DNA of 36,104 bases, taken from assembly GCA_017987115.1 (NCBI GenBank), contig JAGNUG010000029.1:1-36104 (forward strand). The letters are read 5' to 3'. A program made the position numbers and the translations under genes. The stretch comes from Flavobacteriales bacterium. Its GTDB lineage: Bacteria; Bacteroidota; Bacteroidia; Flavobacteriales_F; PHOS-HE28. Every line of letters begins with the position of its first letter. Within the stretch, counting starts at the first letter, position 1. Below the pieces are notes generated by a model. The model had not been told where the DNA came from. It saw only the letters and a program-made list of their open reading frames with translations, and made no database searches. Of this stretch, positions 18,088-26,637 are shown in pieces.

Positions 18088-18987
18088 ATGTTGAAACGTT
18101 CCGTCGATCTCATTCTGATAACGGGTCTGTCATGTACTTTACATTCAACGGCACACTGTCAAGACACGATCCCCTTCACATTGACAGAGCACAATAACAT
18201 TGTGGTCACAGCGATCTTGAACGAAAAGGACACACTGGAGTTGATGTTCCATACTGATGCTGCGGAGATCGGATTAACACCAGAAGCCGCAGTCAGAGCG
18301 ACCAGTATGACCCCCACGGACTCGGTGCAAGCCATAAGCTGGGGTAGCGATAACAACACTGCCACCTTCAAGCGCAATAATCATTTACGGATCGGTGAAT
18401 TGGCATGGGATGGTCTCACTGTTTGGACGAATTCACGCTCTGGGCATGGGACGGACGGCAAGTTCGGGCCGGACCTTTTCAAAGGCAGCGTAATTGAGAT
18501 CGACTTTGACCATGGTCGAATGGTGATCCATGATCCTCTCCCAAAAATTTCGGATGAATTCACGAAAATGAATATCCGCATCGACAATGGATCCTTGTTC
18601 CTCGAAGGACAACTGGAGATCAATGAAGAGACGATCGATCATACTTTCCTGATACACTCCGGATACTCTGGAACGATCCTGCTCGATGACCAATTCGCGC
18701 GCCTGCACGGCCTGGCAAGCAAACTCCCCGTGACCAGCGAGAGCAAATTGAGCGACTCCTATGGTAATACGTTGAAGACGAAGTTGTCAGTCTTACCAGG
18801 TTTTATTCTCGGAGCGTATTCATTCATAGACATGCCGATAGGTTTTTTCGAAGGTCATCTCGGTGGTGAGCATCGGAGCGTTATGGGAGGAGAACTGTTG
18901 AAGCGGTTCAATATGTTCTTGGACATTCAGCATGCCACCATCTACCTAAGACCAAGTGGATCGTATTCAACCGAATTCATTCAATGA
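18088..18987 (+). CDS. Retropepsin-fold secreted protein lacking catalytic Asp residues
   Basis: This 299-residue protein has a signal peptide (to about TAHCQ, residue 25) and the two-lobed layout of the Bacteroidota aspartyl-protease-like family. Lobe one has FGPDLFKGSVIEIDFDHGRM at about 126-145; lobe two has GGELLKRFNMFLD at about 267-279, followed by IYLRPS. The two positions that should read DTG are altered. The first is MFHTDA (H55-T56-D57) and the second is FLIHSGYSG (H190-S191-G192). In both lobes His replaces the catalytic Asp, so classical aspartyl protease activity is unlikely. It may be a binding or scaffold protein in the periplasm. It stands alone, 95 bases after the phosphoesterase gene. 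Confidence 0.78.
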   Translation: MLKRSVDLILITGLSCTLHSTAHCQDTIPFTLTEHNNIVVTAILNEKDTLELMFHTDAAEIGLTPEAAVRATSMTPTDSVQAISWGSDNNTATFKRNNHLRIGELAWDGLTVWTNSRSGHGTDGKFGPDLFKGSVIEIDFDHGRMVIHDPLPKISDEFTKMNIRIDNGSLFLEGQLEINEETIDHTFLIHSGYSGTILLDDQFARLHGLASKLPVTSESKLSDSYGNTLKTKLSVLPGFILGAYSFIDMPIGFFEGHLGGEHRSVMGGELLKRFNMFLDIQHATIYLRPSGSYSTEFIQ

Positions 18988-19258
18988 CGTATATGAACAC
19001 CATGAATGACAGCACGAATGGTGCGTAGGTAAGAGAACGCACTTCAGTTTCTGTTCAATAATACCCATTGAGCTGTTCGCGAGGATCGATCTGAGCTGTT
19101 GGAATTCTCCCAGCTAACGGGAGAGTATACAGCTGTAGTCCCAGCATTTACTAACTCTTCTTGCGATCCAGTTGCTAAGTTGAACAGCCGATCGTGCATT
19201 TCGTAATGGAACACATACGCAAAGCCCCCGAATGCCGTTCTATTTTCGTTGCCCTGCA

Positions 19259-19564
19259 ATGAAACAGCTTTGGGAAAGAACACCGAAATTTCTACGGAAC
19301 CGCTACGCTGTGGCCGTAATTGTATTGGTCGGGTGGATCACGTTCTTCGACCAGAGTGATATCTGGACGACCTGGAAGAACAGTCGCGAGTTGAGCCACA
19401 TGCGTGATCAACAAGCTTGGTATGCAGAGGAAATTGCACGTACCAAGGAGCATCTTCACGAACTGAACAGCGATAAGGTCCTGTTGGAGAAATTCGCCCG
19501 CGAACGCTATTTGATGAAGCGGGACAACGAGGACATTTTTGTACTCGTTGAAACCCAAAAGTGA
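19259..19564 (+). CDS. Septum formation initiator family protein (FtsB/DivIC)
   Basis: The start at 19259 (MKQLWERTPKFLRNR) is preferred to an upstream in-frame ATG at 19232. The 101-residue product has a short cytoplasmic N-terminus, one membrane helix (AVAVIVLVGWITFF, about 18-31), then a coiled coil (ELSHMRDQQAWYAEEIARTK) and the FtsB/DivIC end motif EKFARERYLMKRDNEDIFVL. In the family this bitopic protein joins FtsL and FtsQ/DivIB in the divisome. The stop codon lies in a 16-base palindrome shared with the stop of the convergent gene at 19571. Confidence 0.9.
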   Translation: MKQLWERTPKFLRNRYAVAVIVLVGWITFFDQSDIWTTWKNSRELSHMRDQQAWYAEEIARTKEHLHELNSDKVLLEKFARERYLMKRDNEDIFVLVETQK

Positions 19565-19577
19565 ATAGGCTTATTCA
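19562..19577. other. Palindrome spanning two convergent stop codons
   Basis: TGAATA-GGCT-TATTCA is a perfect 6-bp inverted repeat. It contains the TGA of the DivIC/FtsB gene (19562-19564) and, on the other strand, the TAA of the SGNH gene (19571-19573). Only six bases separate the convergent genes. It could act as a weak bidirectional terminator, but there is no U-tract on either strand. Confidence 0.35.
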
Positions 19578-20575
19578 GTTGATCCGGGATCCGGCTCACT
19601 TGAGCAGCAGGTTACTAGGGATATTCCGCATAGATCACTGACCAATTTCTCCGTTCTTGCATTGCGTCCCCAAAGCTTCAGGTGGTAGGGCGTATCCAGA
19701 AATGCTGAATCGGGGTAAACGCATTGATCCGGTTTCCCGACCAACGTAATGTTCATTTCTTGAAGCTCTCTGAACAGGGCTTCATCTCGCGGTGCATTAT
19801 AGCTGGAACGCGCTATTGCGGGCCAAACCAATACCACATTTGCACCAACACGTTTTGCCTCAGACCTAAGATCATCCATCAACGGTCTGAACTCAGGTCC
19901 AATGCTCGGGCTTTCAAAACGCATGTGCTCAAGAGGCAGTGTATCAATAACGGGTAAAACGTCATAACCAACCATATCACCATATGCGTTGACCGCATCC
20001 GCGCGATAGATCGGTTCATATTTCATCGCACGTCCCGGATCCATAAATAAAGCCCAACTTGCTCTAAGTCGCAGAACCACAGCACTAAGGAACACCTTCG
20101 GCCATTGATCGTAGCGCATATAGGATAGTGACTTCGGGTAACGCGTAAATGCTGAAGCCAATTCATAGTTGTCAGGATCAGGATCAGTGATAGTAGCCTG
20201 TTCCAAACAAACCATAACGAGATCGTTCTTACTGATCTTACCATGTATCTCTCTGCGCGCGAAGCCGAATCCTAATGCGGCGTGCAGGGACAAATTCACC
20301 ACGGGCCTGCACAAGTTCGCTTCAAGCTGTTCACTATTAATTCCGAATGTAGCGCTGCTCCCACCGATCACGATCACCTTAGGAGAAGCAATGGAATCCA
20401 GGCGTGCATGTTTGTCAATAAGCGCATCGAAATAATTACTTTGCTGGGCATTTGGCAGTAGCCACATCAACAACACACCGCATATAGCCAATACAAGAAC
20501 GAACCACAATACGCGTAGCAGGAACCGCACATAACCCATACTACCGTTCTTAGAACTGGAAGTAGATGAACTCAT
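19571..20575 (-). CDS. SGNH/DltD-like acyltransferase partner protein
   Basis: This 334-residue protein has one N-terminal membrane helix (about 19-40) and a periplasmic domain of the SGNH type. Block I reads VIVIGGSSATFGIN (about 67-80) with the candidate nucleophile Ser. The C-terminal DTPYHLKLWGR (about 295-305) supplies the Asp-x-x-His pair. It follows an MBOAT gene in the same direction and overlaps it by 26 bases if the ATG at 20575 is used; an in-frame ATG at 20539 would remove the overlap. In such pairs (DltB/DltD, AlgI/AlgJ, PatA/PatB) the MBOAT moves an acyl group across the membrane and the SGNH-type protein transfers it to an extracytoplasmic polymer. The acceptor here is unknown. 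Confidence 0.82.
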   Translation of the reverse strand: MSSSTSSSKNGSMGYVRFLLRVLWFVLVLAICGVLLMWLLPNAQQSNYFDALIDKHARLDSIASPKVIVIGGSSATFGINSEQLEANLCRPVVNLSLHAALGFGFARREIHGKISKNDLVMVCLEQATITDPDPDNYELASAFTRYPKSLSYMRYDQWPKVFLSAVVLRLRASWALFMDPGRAMKYEPIYRADAVNAYGDMVGYDVLPVIDTLPLEHMRFESPSIGPEFRPLMDDLRSEAKRVGANVVLVWPAIARSSYNAPRDEALFRELQEMNITLVGKPDQCVYPDSAFLDTPYHLKLWGRNARTEKLVSDLCGISLVTCCSSEPDPGSTE

Positions 20576-21968
20576 GGGTCGATCGCATGTTGATGTTCAG
20601 TACTACGGCGTATATCATGAAAATGTAGATGCACCAACGCAGAACCAAAGCGCGCGGCATCGAAGCCATTGCATACGCATCGGTCCTACTGCGCCATTCC
20701 ACGATAATGAGCATCAGTATGAAAGCCATTTCGAAGCGCCAACAATACAGCACTATGGCACCTAAACTCTCCCCAATATTGAGCACCATATATTTAAAAT
20801 GGTCCAACGCAGCATGGATGGACGTGGCACGGAAGAAGATCCATGCGAACGTCACCAATAAGAATGTTGAAGCGATCTGACGGAATTCGCTGAGCTGTGG
20901 AACCTTTGCCGGCCTTTTGGCTCGATCCTTTTCCGGGATGAAATAAGTGCCGTGCAATGCTCCCCAGGCCATGTAGGTCCAATTGGCACCGTGCCAAAAA
21001 CCGCTCACAGTGAACGTGATCATCACATTGCGCAATCGGCCCCATTTGGTATTGTAGCCACCAAGCGGGATGTAGAGGTAATCCCTGAACCAGGAACTGA
21101 GCGAGATATGCCAACGACGCCAGAATTCAGGGATGCTTCGTGAGAAATAAGGATAGTTGAAATTCTGACTTAGCTTGAAACCGAACAAGCGCGCGCAGCC
21201 GATCGCGATATCCGAGTATCCACTGAAATCGCCATAGATCTGGAATGCGAAGAAGAAAGCCCCGAAGAACAATGTGATACCCGGCGTGGTAGCAGGGTCA
21301 CCAGCGAAAATGGCATCGGAGATGGTAGCACAATTATCTGCGATCACGATCTTCTTGAAGAATCCCCACAGCATTCTACGCAAGCCATCGTTCGCAGCTT
21401 CGATCTCAAAGACCCGCGGACGTTGGAATTGTGTTAGAAGGTCCTTTGCACGCTCGATCGGTCCTGCCACCAACTGCGGGAAAAAACTAACGAAAGCCAG
21501 AAAGGTAACAGGGTCCTTGCCCGGTTTTACATGACCGCGATACACATCGATCACATATCCCAGCGATTGGAACGTGTAGAAACTGATGCCGATCGGAAGG
21601 ATCACGCGAAGCGTTGGCAAATTGGCTTGGAAACCGACCATGGACAGGAGATCGTCCATTCCTTCGATGAAGAAATTGAAGTATTTGAAGAATCCTAAGA
21701 GTGTAAGGTTGATCAAGATACTGAACGTGACCAACCACTTCTTTTGAGCATCCGTTCTGCACCGGACAATACCTTGCCCTAATAAGAGGTCAATCACCGA
21801 ACTGGCGAATAAGAGCGACAAGAAGCGCCAATCCCACCATCCATAGAAAAAGTAACTCGCTGCTAATACAAAGGCATTCTGCAACTTCAAATTGCGCCCA
21901 ACTACGAACCAGTAGATCACAAAGACCACTGGCAAGAACACCATAAAAGCAAAAGAGTTGAAGAGCAT
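20550..21968 (-). CDS. MBOAT family O-acyltransferase (AlgI/DltB-like)
   Basis: This 472-residue polytopic membrane protein opens with MLFNSFAFMVFLPVVFVIYW and ASYFFYGWWDWRF, typical of AlgI-like MBOATs. The midsection has FSGYSDIAIGCARLFGF, followed by SLSSWFRDYLYIPLGG and the active-site region SGFWHGANWTYMAWGALHG (about 320-338), where the His of FWHG is the invariant MBOAT histidine. It probably uses cytoplasmic acyl-CoA to acetylate a surface polysaccharide with the SGNH protein encoded immediately downstream. No polysaccharide synthesis genes are adjacent, so the acceptor cannot be inferred. Confidence 0.93.
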   Translation of the reverse strand: MLFNSFAFMVFLPVVFVIYWFVVGRNLKLQNAFVLAASYFFYGWWDWRFLSLLFASSVIDLLLGQGIVRCRTDAQKKWLVTFSILINLTLLGFFKYFNFFIEGMDDLLSMVGFQANLPTLRVILPIGISFYTFQSLGYVIDVYRGHVKPGKDPVTFLAFVSFFPQLVAGPIERAKDLLTQFQRPRVFEIEAANDGLRRMLWGFFKKIVIADNCATISDAIFAGDPATTPGITLFFGAFFFAFQIYGDFSGYSDIAIGCARLFGFKLSQNFNYPYFSRSIPEFWRRWHISLSSWFRDYLYIPLGGYNTKWGRLRNVMITFTVSGFWHGANWTYMAWGALHGTYFIPEKDRAKRPAKVPQLSEFRQIASTFLLVTFAWIFFRATSIHAALDHFKYMVLNIGESLGAIVLYCWRFEMAFILMLIIVEWRSRTDAYAMASMPRALVLRWCIYIFMIYAVVLNINMRSTHEFIYFQF

Positions 21969-22030
21969 ACCGTTACCGGAGATTCAGCCCGGTGGTTGGC
22001 GAAAATAGCGGAGTTTTCTTTACCCTTTGA

Positions 22031-22246
22031 TCAGAACCGCACGGACATCGAAACCGTAACGGACGTATTGTCCTGTGCTGGACCGAAAGTGCTCTCGAAA
22101 TACTTCTCAGTGCCATGGAAGGTGCGCCCTTCGAAGCGAATGAAAGCATCAGGGATCACCTGCATGTCAAAACCAAGCGAATAACCTAAGGTCGTGAATC
22201 CGTCCGGTGTCTGCAGAACAAGATATGAAAGGGCGACATCGATCAA
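22031..22246 (-). pseudogene. 3' remnant of an outer-membrane beta-barrel protein gene
   Basis: About 70 codons read as the final strands of a Bacteroidota outer-membrane barrel: GFTTLGYSLGFDMQVIPDAF, then RFEGRTFHGTEKYFE and the terminal TSVTVSMSVRF with aromatic last residue. This alternating pattern and the R.EGR.F motif are typical of the C-terminal end of porin-like barrels. No plausible start exists: the frame runs into the 3' end of the prolyl isomerase gene (stop at 22243-22245) in another register, and the only initiator there is a TTG at 22246. I interpret it as a truncated gene whose 5' part was lost. An unrecognised short real gene is less likely. Confidence 0.6.
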
Positions 22247-22725
22247 TGCTGATGCCCACCTTCGCCATGCACATGGCCATGGCTCAGCTCTTCTTCAGTT
22301 GCTTCTCGCACGTCTTTGATATCCACGTTGAAGTGCAGCGTAACACCGGCTAATGGATGGTTCCCGTTCAGGGCAACAACACCATCTTCTATTGAGATCA
22401 CAGTGAATACACCCATTTCGCCACCTTCATTACCTGCTTGGAATTGCATGCCCGGCTCTACTTTTTGATCACCGAAACGATCAGCGGGAACTTTGTGCAC
22501 TAATGAAGGATCGAGATCACCATACCCCTCAGCTGCAGGTACTACCGCCATCAGCTTTTCGCCTGCCGTCTTGCCTTCCATCTGACGCTCCAGACCGGGA
22601 ACGATCATATTCTGGCCTTGTATATAGGCGAACGCATCACGGCCAGCACTGGTATCCAGCAATTTGCCGTCAGGGTCGTTAAGGGTGTAATGGAAAGTAA
22701 CTACGGAGTTCTTGGTGATCTTCAT
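22243..22725 (-). CDS. FKBP-type peptidyl-prolyl isomerase, SlyD-like
   Basis: The start at 22725 (MKITKNSVVTFHYTL) fits the SlyD family; an in-frame ATG at 22770 would add 15 residues. The product is 160 aa. FKBP motifs DGKLLDTS and MIVPGLERQMEG are present, followed by the insert-in-flap chaperone domain (VPADRFGD to ALNGNHPLAG) that separates SlyD from simple FKBPs. NHPLAGVTLHFNVDI closes the FKBP core. The tail HGHVHGEGGHQH is His-rich, as in SlyD proteins that bind Ni or Zn. It is a predicted cytoplasmic folding helper and metal binder. Confidence 0.92.
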   Translation of the reverse strand: MKITKNSVVTFHYTLNDPDGKLLDTSAGRDAFAYIQGQNMIVPGLERQMEGKTAGEKLMAVVPAAEGYGDLDPSLVHKVPADRFGDQKVEPGMQFQAGNEGGEMGVFTVISIEDGVVALNGNHPLAGVTLHFNVDIKDVREATEEELSHGHVHGEGGHQH

Positions 22726-22843
22726 TGTTCGAGTGAATAATTCGCTAAAGTAGAAAACCTCAGCGATCATGCGCTCTTATCGTATCCGATCCGGGATAAC
22801 CGTTGTTCATGAACGACCAGAGCTAGCTTGGATCAAACAAGAA

Positions 22844-23650
22844 CTATTGATCGGTCTGCTTCCTGAAGTCGAAATTGTACGTAATACCAAGTTGTGCGGT
22901 GTGGTTGTTCTCTGCCCGGATTCCATCGGACTTGGGAATATAATGGTTCAGATAGCCCAATTGCACATTGAAGTTCTGATCGGCCCGCCAACCCAGCGCT
23001 GCATAAAGACGATTCTGGTCCATGATATTGGTCCCAACATGTTTGCCGAATTGCAAGAAGGGCTCGGCATATAATGCTAGGAAAAGCGTGTTGTCCAGCA
23101 TATCCTTATGATTGATCGGAATGGAGACAAGCAAGCGATACCGCACTCGTTGCTTAAAGAGAAAATCATCACTGGCAGCATCACCGTTGGTATTGATCGT
23201 CACTTGTTCGAGAAAGCGTTGTTCAAGACGATACCGGTGGTTAAAGTGGAACCGACCTGCCTTGTTATTCAGGATCAGTTGTTGCCAGATACGGTGTTCA
23301 TTGAATGCGGTTGCAATGGGTTGATCTCCATATGGATAGCTCTTTATCCAGCCATAACCAGCGGTCACTTGCGGGCCCGAAGCAAAGTAATGATCAACGC
23401 CGATGCGTGCGAGAGATTGTTGCCAATCCTCAACGAAGTTGGACCTACGCCATTGATACTCCGAATGGATCCCCCACCGATCACTCAAACGATGGTTGCC
23501 GAAGTACATGACCCATGCGTTACTCTGAATTGCTGTTGGCGAAGGCGTTGCAACCTGGGCTTGAATAACCGTTCCAATGAGAAAACAGGAAATGCAACAC
23601 AGAAAGAAGTGAATGCTGTTGTTAGGTTTGGTACTGAGTGTTCTTATCAT
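22844..23650 (-). CDS. DUF2490 family outer-membrane protein
   Basis: The start at 23650 (MIRTLSTKPNNSIHFF) gives a signal peptide ending in IQAQ and is preceded by AAGGAG three bases upstream; an ATG at 23701 is also in frame but gives no signal peptide near the N-terminus. The mature protein has the family layout: WVMYFGNHRLSDRWGIHSEY, then paired HRYRLEQRF and QRVRYRLLVSIPI strands, and the final ENNHTAQLGITYNFDF. Members are predicted small outer-membrane beta barrels with no assigned activity. It precedes the SlyD-like gene in the same direction with a 118-base gap, so co-transcription is uncertain. Confidence 0.88.
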   Translation of the reverse strand: MIRTLSTKPNNSIHFFLCCISCFLIGTVIQAQVATPSPTAIQSNAWVMYFGNHRLSDRWGIHSEYQWRRSNFVEDWQQSLARIGVDHYFASGPQVTAGYGWIKSYPYGDQPIATAFNEHRIWQQLILNNKAGRFHFNHRYRLEQRFLEQVTINTNGDAASDDFLFKQRVRYRLLVSIPINHKDMLDNTLFLALYAEPFLQFGKHVGTNIMDQNRLYAALGWRADQNFNVQLGYLNHYIPKSDGIRAENNHTAQLGITYNFDFRKQTDQ

Positions 23651-23882
23651 CTTCTCCTTCAATTCAGTCCATATGCGATCTTTCCCTTCTCGGTATTCCA
23701 CCTCACTTAATTCGTTCCGGACTTTTGCATTCGCGCAATACTAACTGATGCGGAATTCTTCAATGCACGGGTAACCGTACCGCAAAGAAACTACACCTCG
23801 CACAGCCGTTCCTTCCCAATGCACCCACAGAAATTTGTTCGTATGAATGTAGCAACGTACAACGCTCGATCATAACGCATCC

Positions 23883-23890
23883 TACCTTTG
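23883..23890 (+). promoter_or_regulatory. Candidate -7 box upstream of the CotH gene
   Basis: TACCTTTG matches the Bacteroidota -7 consensus TAnnTTTG and lies 39 bases before the ATG at 23930. I found no TTG at the usual -33 spacing, so only half the promoter is supported. Confidence 0.3.
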
Positions 23891-23929
23891 GAATGGCTGA
23901 TCAACTTCTGAACAGCTCTATACCGTCAA

Positions 23930-26398
23930 ATGTTCAGTTCGATCGAGATCTTGAAAATTCATTTTATCCAGGGATGGTGTGTTCGGATCTCATTATTCCT
24001 GTTGGTGGGATCGACAGCAACCCTAGGTCATGCACAGCTGGTGATCAACGAGGTCTGCAGTAAGAACAACACGGTCCTGGACAATGGCATTGGTGGTCAT
24101 CCGGACTGGGTTGAGGTATATAACGCAGGAACAACCACGCTCTCTCTTGCTGACTTTTATTTGAGCGATGCGATCAACGACCCAGCGCCTTGGCAACTTC
24201 CCAACGTGCAATTGGCACCTGGCGCCTACGAAGTATTCTTGAGCGGCGATAGTGACCAGAACGACCATTGGTTCCCATTCAGTCTTGCGCGCGATGGTGA
24301 ATCGCTTTTTTTATCGGACGCAACAGGGGCGCTGGCAGAAATATTCATCATTCCGTATTTGCAAACTGACCATTCCTATGGTCGTTGGAACGAAAATGAA
24401 TACCGATACTTCGGAACGCCTACACCAGGAACAGCGAATACCACTGTGTCCTATCTTGGATATGCTCAAACGCCACTATTCGACCATGATCCGGGCTTTG
24501 TTGGTCAGGGAACCGTTGTGGCACTTGCTTCAATTCCGAATACTTCCGTTCGGGTAACATTGGATGGATCAGAACCGAACGAGAACTCTCAGGAATACAC
24601 TGGTCCTATTACATTGAACAATACACAGGTCTTAAAAGCTGTTGCGTATGCGCCGGATCTATTGCCATCTGAAACTACCAGCAATACGTATTTCGTGAGC
24701 GAGAATACGGAGTTGGCCGTGGTTTCGATCAGCGTGCATCCGGATAGTCTATTCGATGACGTTCTAGGACTTTATATGCTCGGACCGAATGCTGATCCGG
24801 ATTACCCACACTATGGCGCCAACTTCTGGAGTGAACGAAGTATTGCGGTTCGAGTTGAATATTTCGATGAGCAGCACAATCGCGGATTGGATCAAGTCGT
24901 GGACCTGAAAATGCACGGTGGTAGGGTCTCACGGAACCAACCACAACGTCCGTTGCGATTGACCGCTCGTAAGCAATATGGTTCCGAGCTGATGGAATAT
25001 CAATTCTTTCCGGAAAAAGCACATCTGAATAAATTCCACACGCTGATCTTGCGTAATTCCGGGGCTGATTGGTGCATTGCACAACAACGCGACCAGATCT
25101 GGCACCAGACCGCATTGCATGCCGGGTTGGATATTGATGTGCTGGCCTACCGTCCGGTTGCGGTCTATATCAACGGTGCATATTGGGGATTGATGGAATT
25201 GAGGGAACGGATCGATGATGACTACCTCCAATACAATTATGGAGCGGACCGAGGTGACCTGTTGCTAATGGAGGAAGAGAACGTGAGCATAGTAGGTGAT
25301 ACGATCCACTTCCATGACCTGAAAGAGTACATCTACGGTCATGACATGAACGACCCTGTCCATTATGCATACGTGGATAGCCAATTGGACATCAAGAGCT
25401 TTATGGACTATGCAATTTTGGAGATGTACGCTGGGAATGTGGATTGGCCAAGCAACAATCTAAAATATTGGAAACCTTCAATAACCGAAGGTAAGTGGCG
25501 CTATCTCTTGTATGACCTGGACGCGACGATGAATATTTTCGGATGGATCCCGATCGACCTGGATAGCTTTTATTGGGTTCTGGTCCATAGAGCTGGTTTC
25601 GTGCATGCTGAGATCTTCAGAAGCATGTTGGGGAATGATGAATTCAAGCGCAAATTCCTGAATCGTATGGCGGACCTGCTCAACACAAGTCTTTCAGAAG
25701 AATCATTCGGCAATGAGATCCGTGTGAACCGGGAAAGGATCGAAGCTGAGATCCCGAACCATTTTGCACGGTGGGGCTGTTATATTCCACAATGGGAGGA
25801 CCATGCATACACCGTTATCCCCAGTTTTGCGGAGGTGCGTGGTGACATTATGCGTGAGGATGTATTGAGCACATTCGATCTTCCGAACACTGCGCTTTTG
25901 GAGTTTGAAGTATTCCCCAGTGATGCAGGTTCGATCACATTGAACACATTGGATCCACAAGTACCCTTTACTGGCATCTACTTCAATGAGAACGCAATCG
26001 ACCTGAGCACGACACCAACAGACGGTTATGTTTTCGACCATTGGGAATACGACGCAGAACCGAGCGAACGAATTCTTGAACCGTCGATCCGGCGCTCCTT
26101 CGGAATTGAAGGCAAATTGGTGGCCTATTATCGGAAGGAAGGCGAGTCGTTGTCCGTATTCCCCAATCCTTTCACGGACAGAACAGCAATAAGTCTGTTT
26201 GCGGAAAGAGATGGTGTGGCCGCAGTACGCCTGATCGATGTTGAAGGCCGGATACTCGTGGATCGCAAACAAGACGTCCTACACGGTGTGAATACGATGG
26301 AATTGGACCTCGGCGCGTTGAACAAAGGGCTGTACGTCCTATGGGTCGAAGTGAACGGGCATTTCGTCACTCAGCGCTTGGTAAAGGCAGGGTCGTAG
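23930..26398 (+). CDS. CotH/lamin-tail domain protein with T9SS type A sorting domain
   Basis: This 822-residue secreted protein has a signal peptide with a long n-region (ending HAQ, near residue 36). A lamin-tail domain follows (LVINEVCSKNNTVLDN to FGTPTPGTANT, about 37-170). A chitobiase-like Ig domain comes next (VRVTLDGSEPNENSQEYTGP, about 203-222). The CotH kinase-like domain is at about 265-560: DLKMHGGRVSRNQPQRPLRL, FHTLILRNSGADW, VAVYINGAYWGLMELRERID, and YLLYDLDATMN supplying the late acidic residues. A short beta domain precedes the type A sorting domain (SVFPNPFTDRTAISLF, IDVEGRILV, LNKGLYVLWV). Some CotH proteins phosphorylate secreted proteins. Here the kinase reading is family inference only. 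Confidence 0.9.
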   Translation: MFSSIEILKIHFIQGWCVRISLFLLVGSTATLGHAQLVINEVCSKNNTVLDNGIGGHPDWVEVYNAGTTTLSLADFYLSDAINDPAPWQLPNVQLAPGAYEVFLSGDSDQNDHWFPFSLARDGESLFLSDATGALAEIFIIPYLQTDHSYGRWNENEYRYFGTPTPGTANTTVSYLGYAQTPLFDHDPGFVGQGTVVALASIPNTSVRVTLDGSEPNENSQEYTGPITLNNTQVLKAVAYAPDLLPSETTSNTYFVSENTELAVVSISVHPDSLFDDVLGLYMLGPNADPDYPHYGANFWSERSIAVRVEYFDEQHNRGLDQVVDLKMHGGRVSRNQPQRPLRLTARKQYGSELMEYQFFPEKAHLNKFHTLILRNSGADWCIAQQRDQIWHQTALHAGLDIDVLAYRPVAVYINGAYWGLMELRERIDDDYLQYNYGADRGDLLLMEEENVSIVGDTIHFHDLKEYIYGHDMNDPVHYAYVDSQLDIKSFMDYAILEMYAGNVDWPSNNLKYWKPSITEGKWRYLLYDLDATMNIFGWIPIDLDSFYWVLVHRAGFVHAEIFRSMLGNDEFKRKFLNRMADLLNTSLSEESFGNEIRVNRERIEAEIPNHFARWGCYIPQWEDHAYTVIPSFAEVRGDIMREDVLSTFDLPNTALLEFEVFPSDAGSITLNTLDPQVPFTGIYFNENAIDLSTTPTDGYVFDHWEYDAEPSERILEPSIRRSFGIEGKLVAYYRKEGESLSVFPNPFTDRTAISLFAERDGVAAVRLIDVEGRILVDRKQDVLHGVNTMELDLGALNKGLYVLWVEVNGHFVTQRLVKAGS

Positions 26399-26545
26399 CT
26401 CCAGCATTATACTACTCGGAACGATCTGATCTTCAGGTAGTATTAGAACTGGGCTTCGAATGGCGCATTCGAATCCCACACCCTTATTCCCACAACATGC
26501 AAGGTTAGGCAACCAACTTATACTCCAAAGAAGTTATCCGAATTC

Positions 26546-26576
26546 TTGGTCAGGAACGCATTGGTCCGTAATATTG
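26546..26576 (+). promoter_or_regulatory. Candidate promoter upstream of the PA-domain gene
   Basis: TTG (26546-26548) and TAATATTG (26569-26576) lie 20 bases apart, one mismatch from the Bacteroidota -33/-7 pattern. The start codon is about 60 bases downstream. No other strong match was seen in the 239-base gap between the two plus-strand genes. Confidence 0.3.
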
Positions 26577-26637
26577 TAATGAGAAACATGTGGTGCCCTC
26601 TACCCCATCTCATCCTAATTTACCAAAAACCTTCACA

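Noticed and set aside
23108-23710. 200-codon plus-strand frame antisense to the DUF2490 gene
   Set aside because: The minus strand gives a complete signal peptide and barrel pattern; the plus frame shows no family features.
25703-26272. 189-codon minus-strand frame opposite the CotH gene
   Set aside because: The plus strand here encodes the end of the CotH region and a clear type A sorting domain.
26405-26450. Terminator after the CotH gene (ATACTAC/GTAGTAT stem)
   Set aside because: The stem is only 7 bp with a long loop and is not followed by a U-tract.
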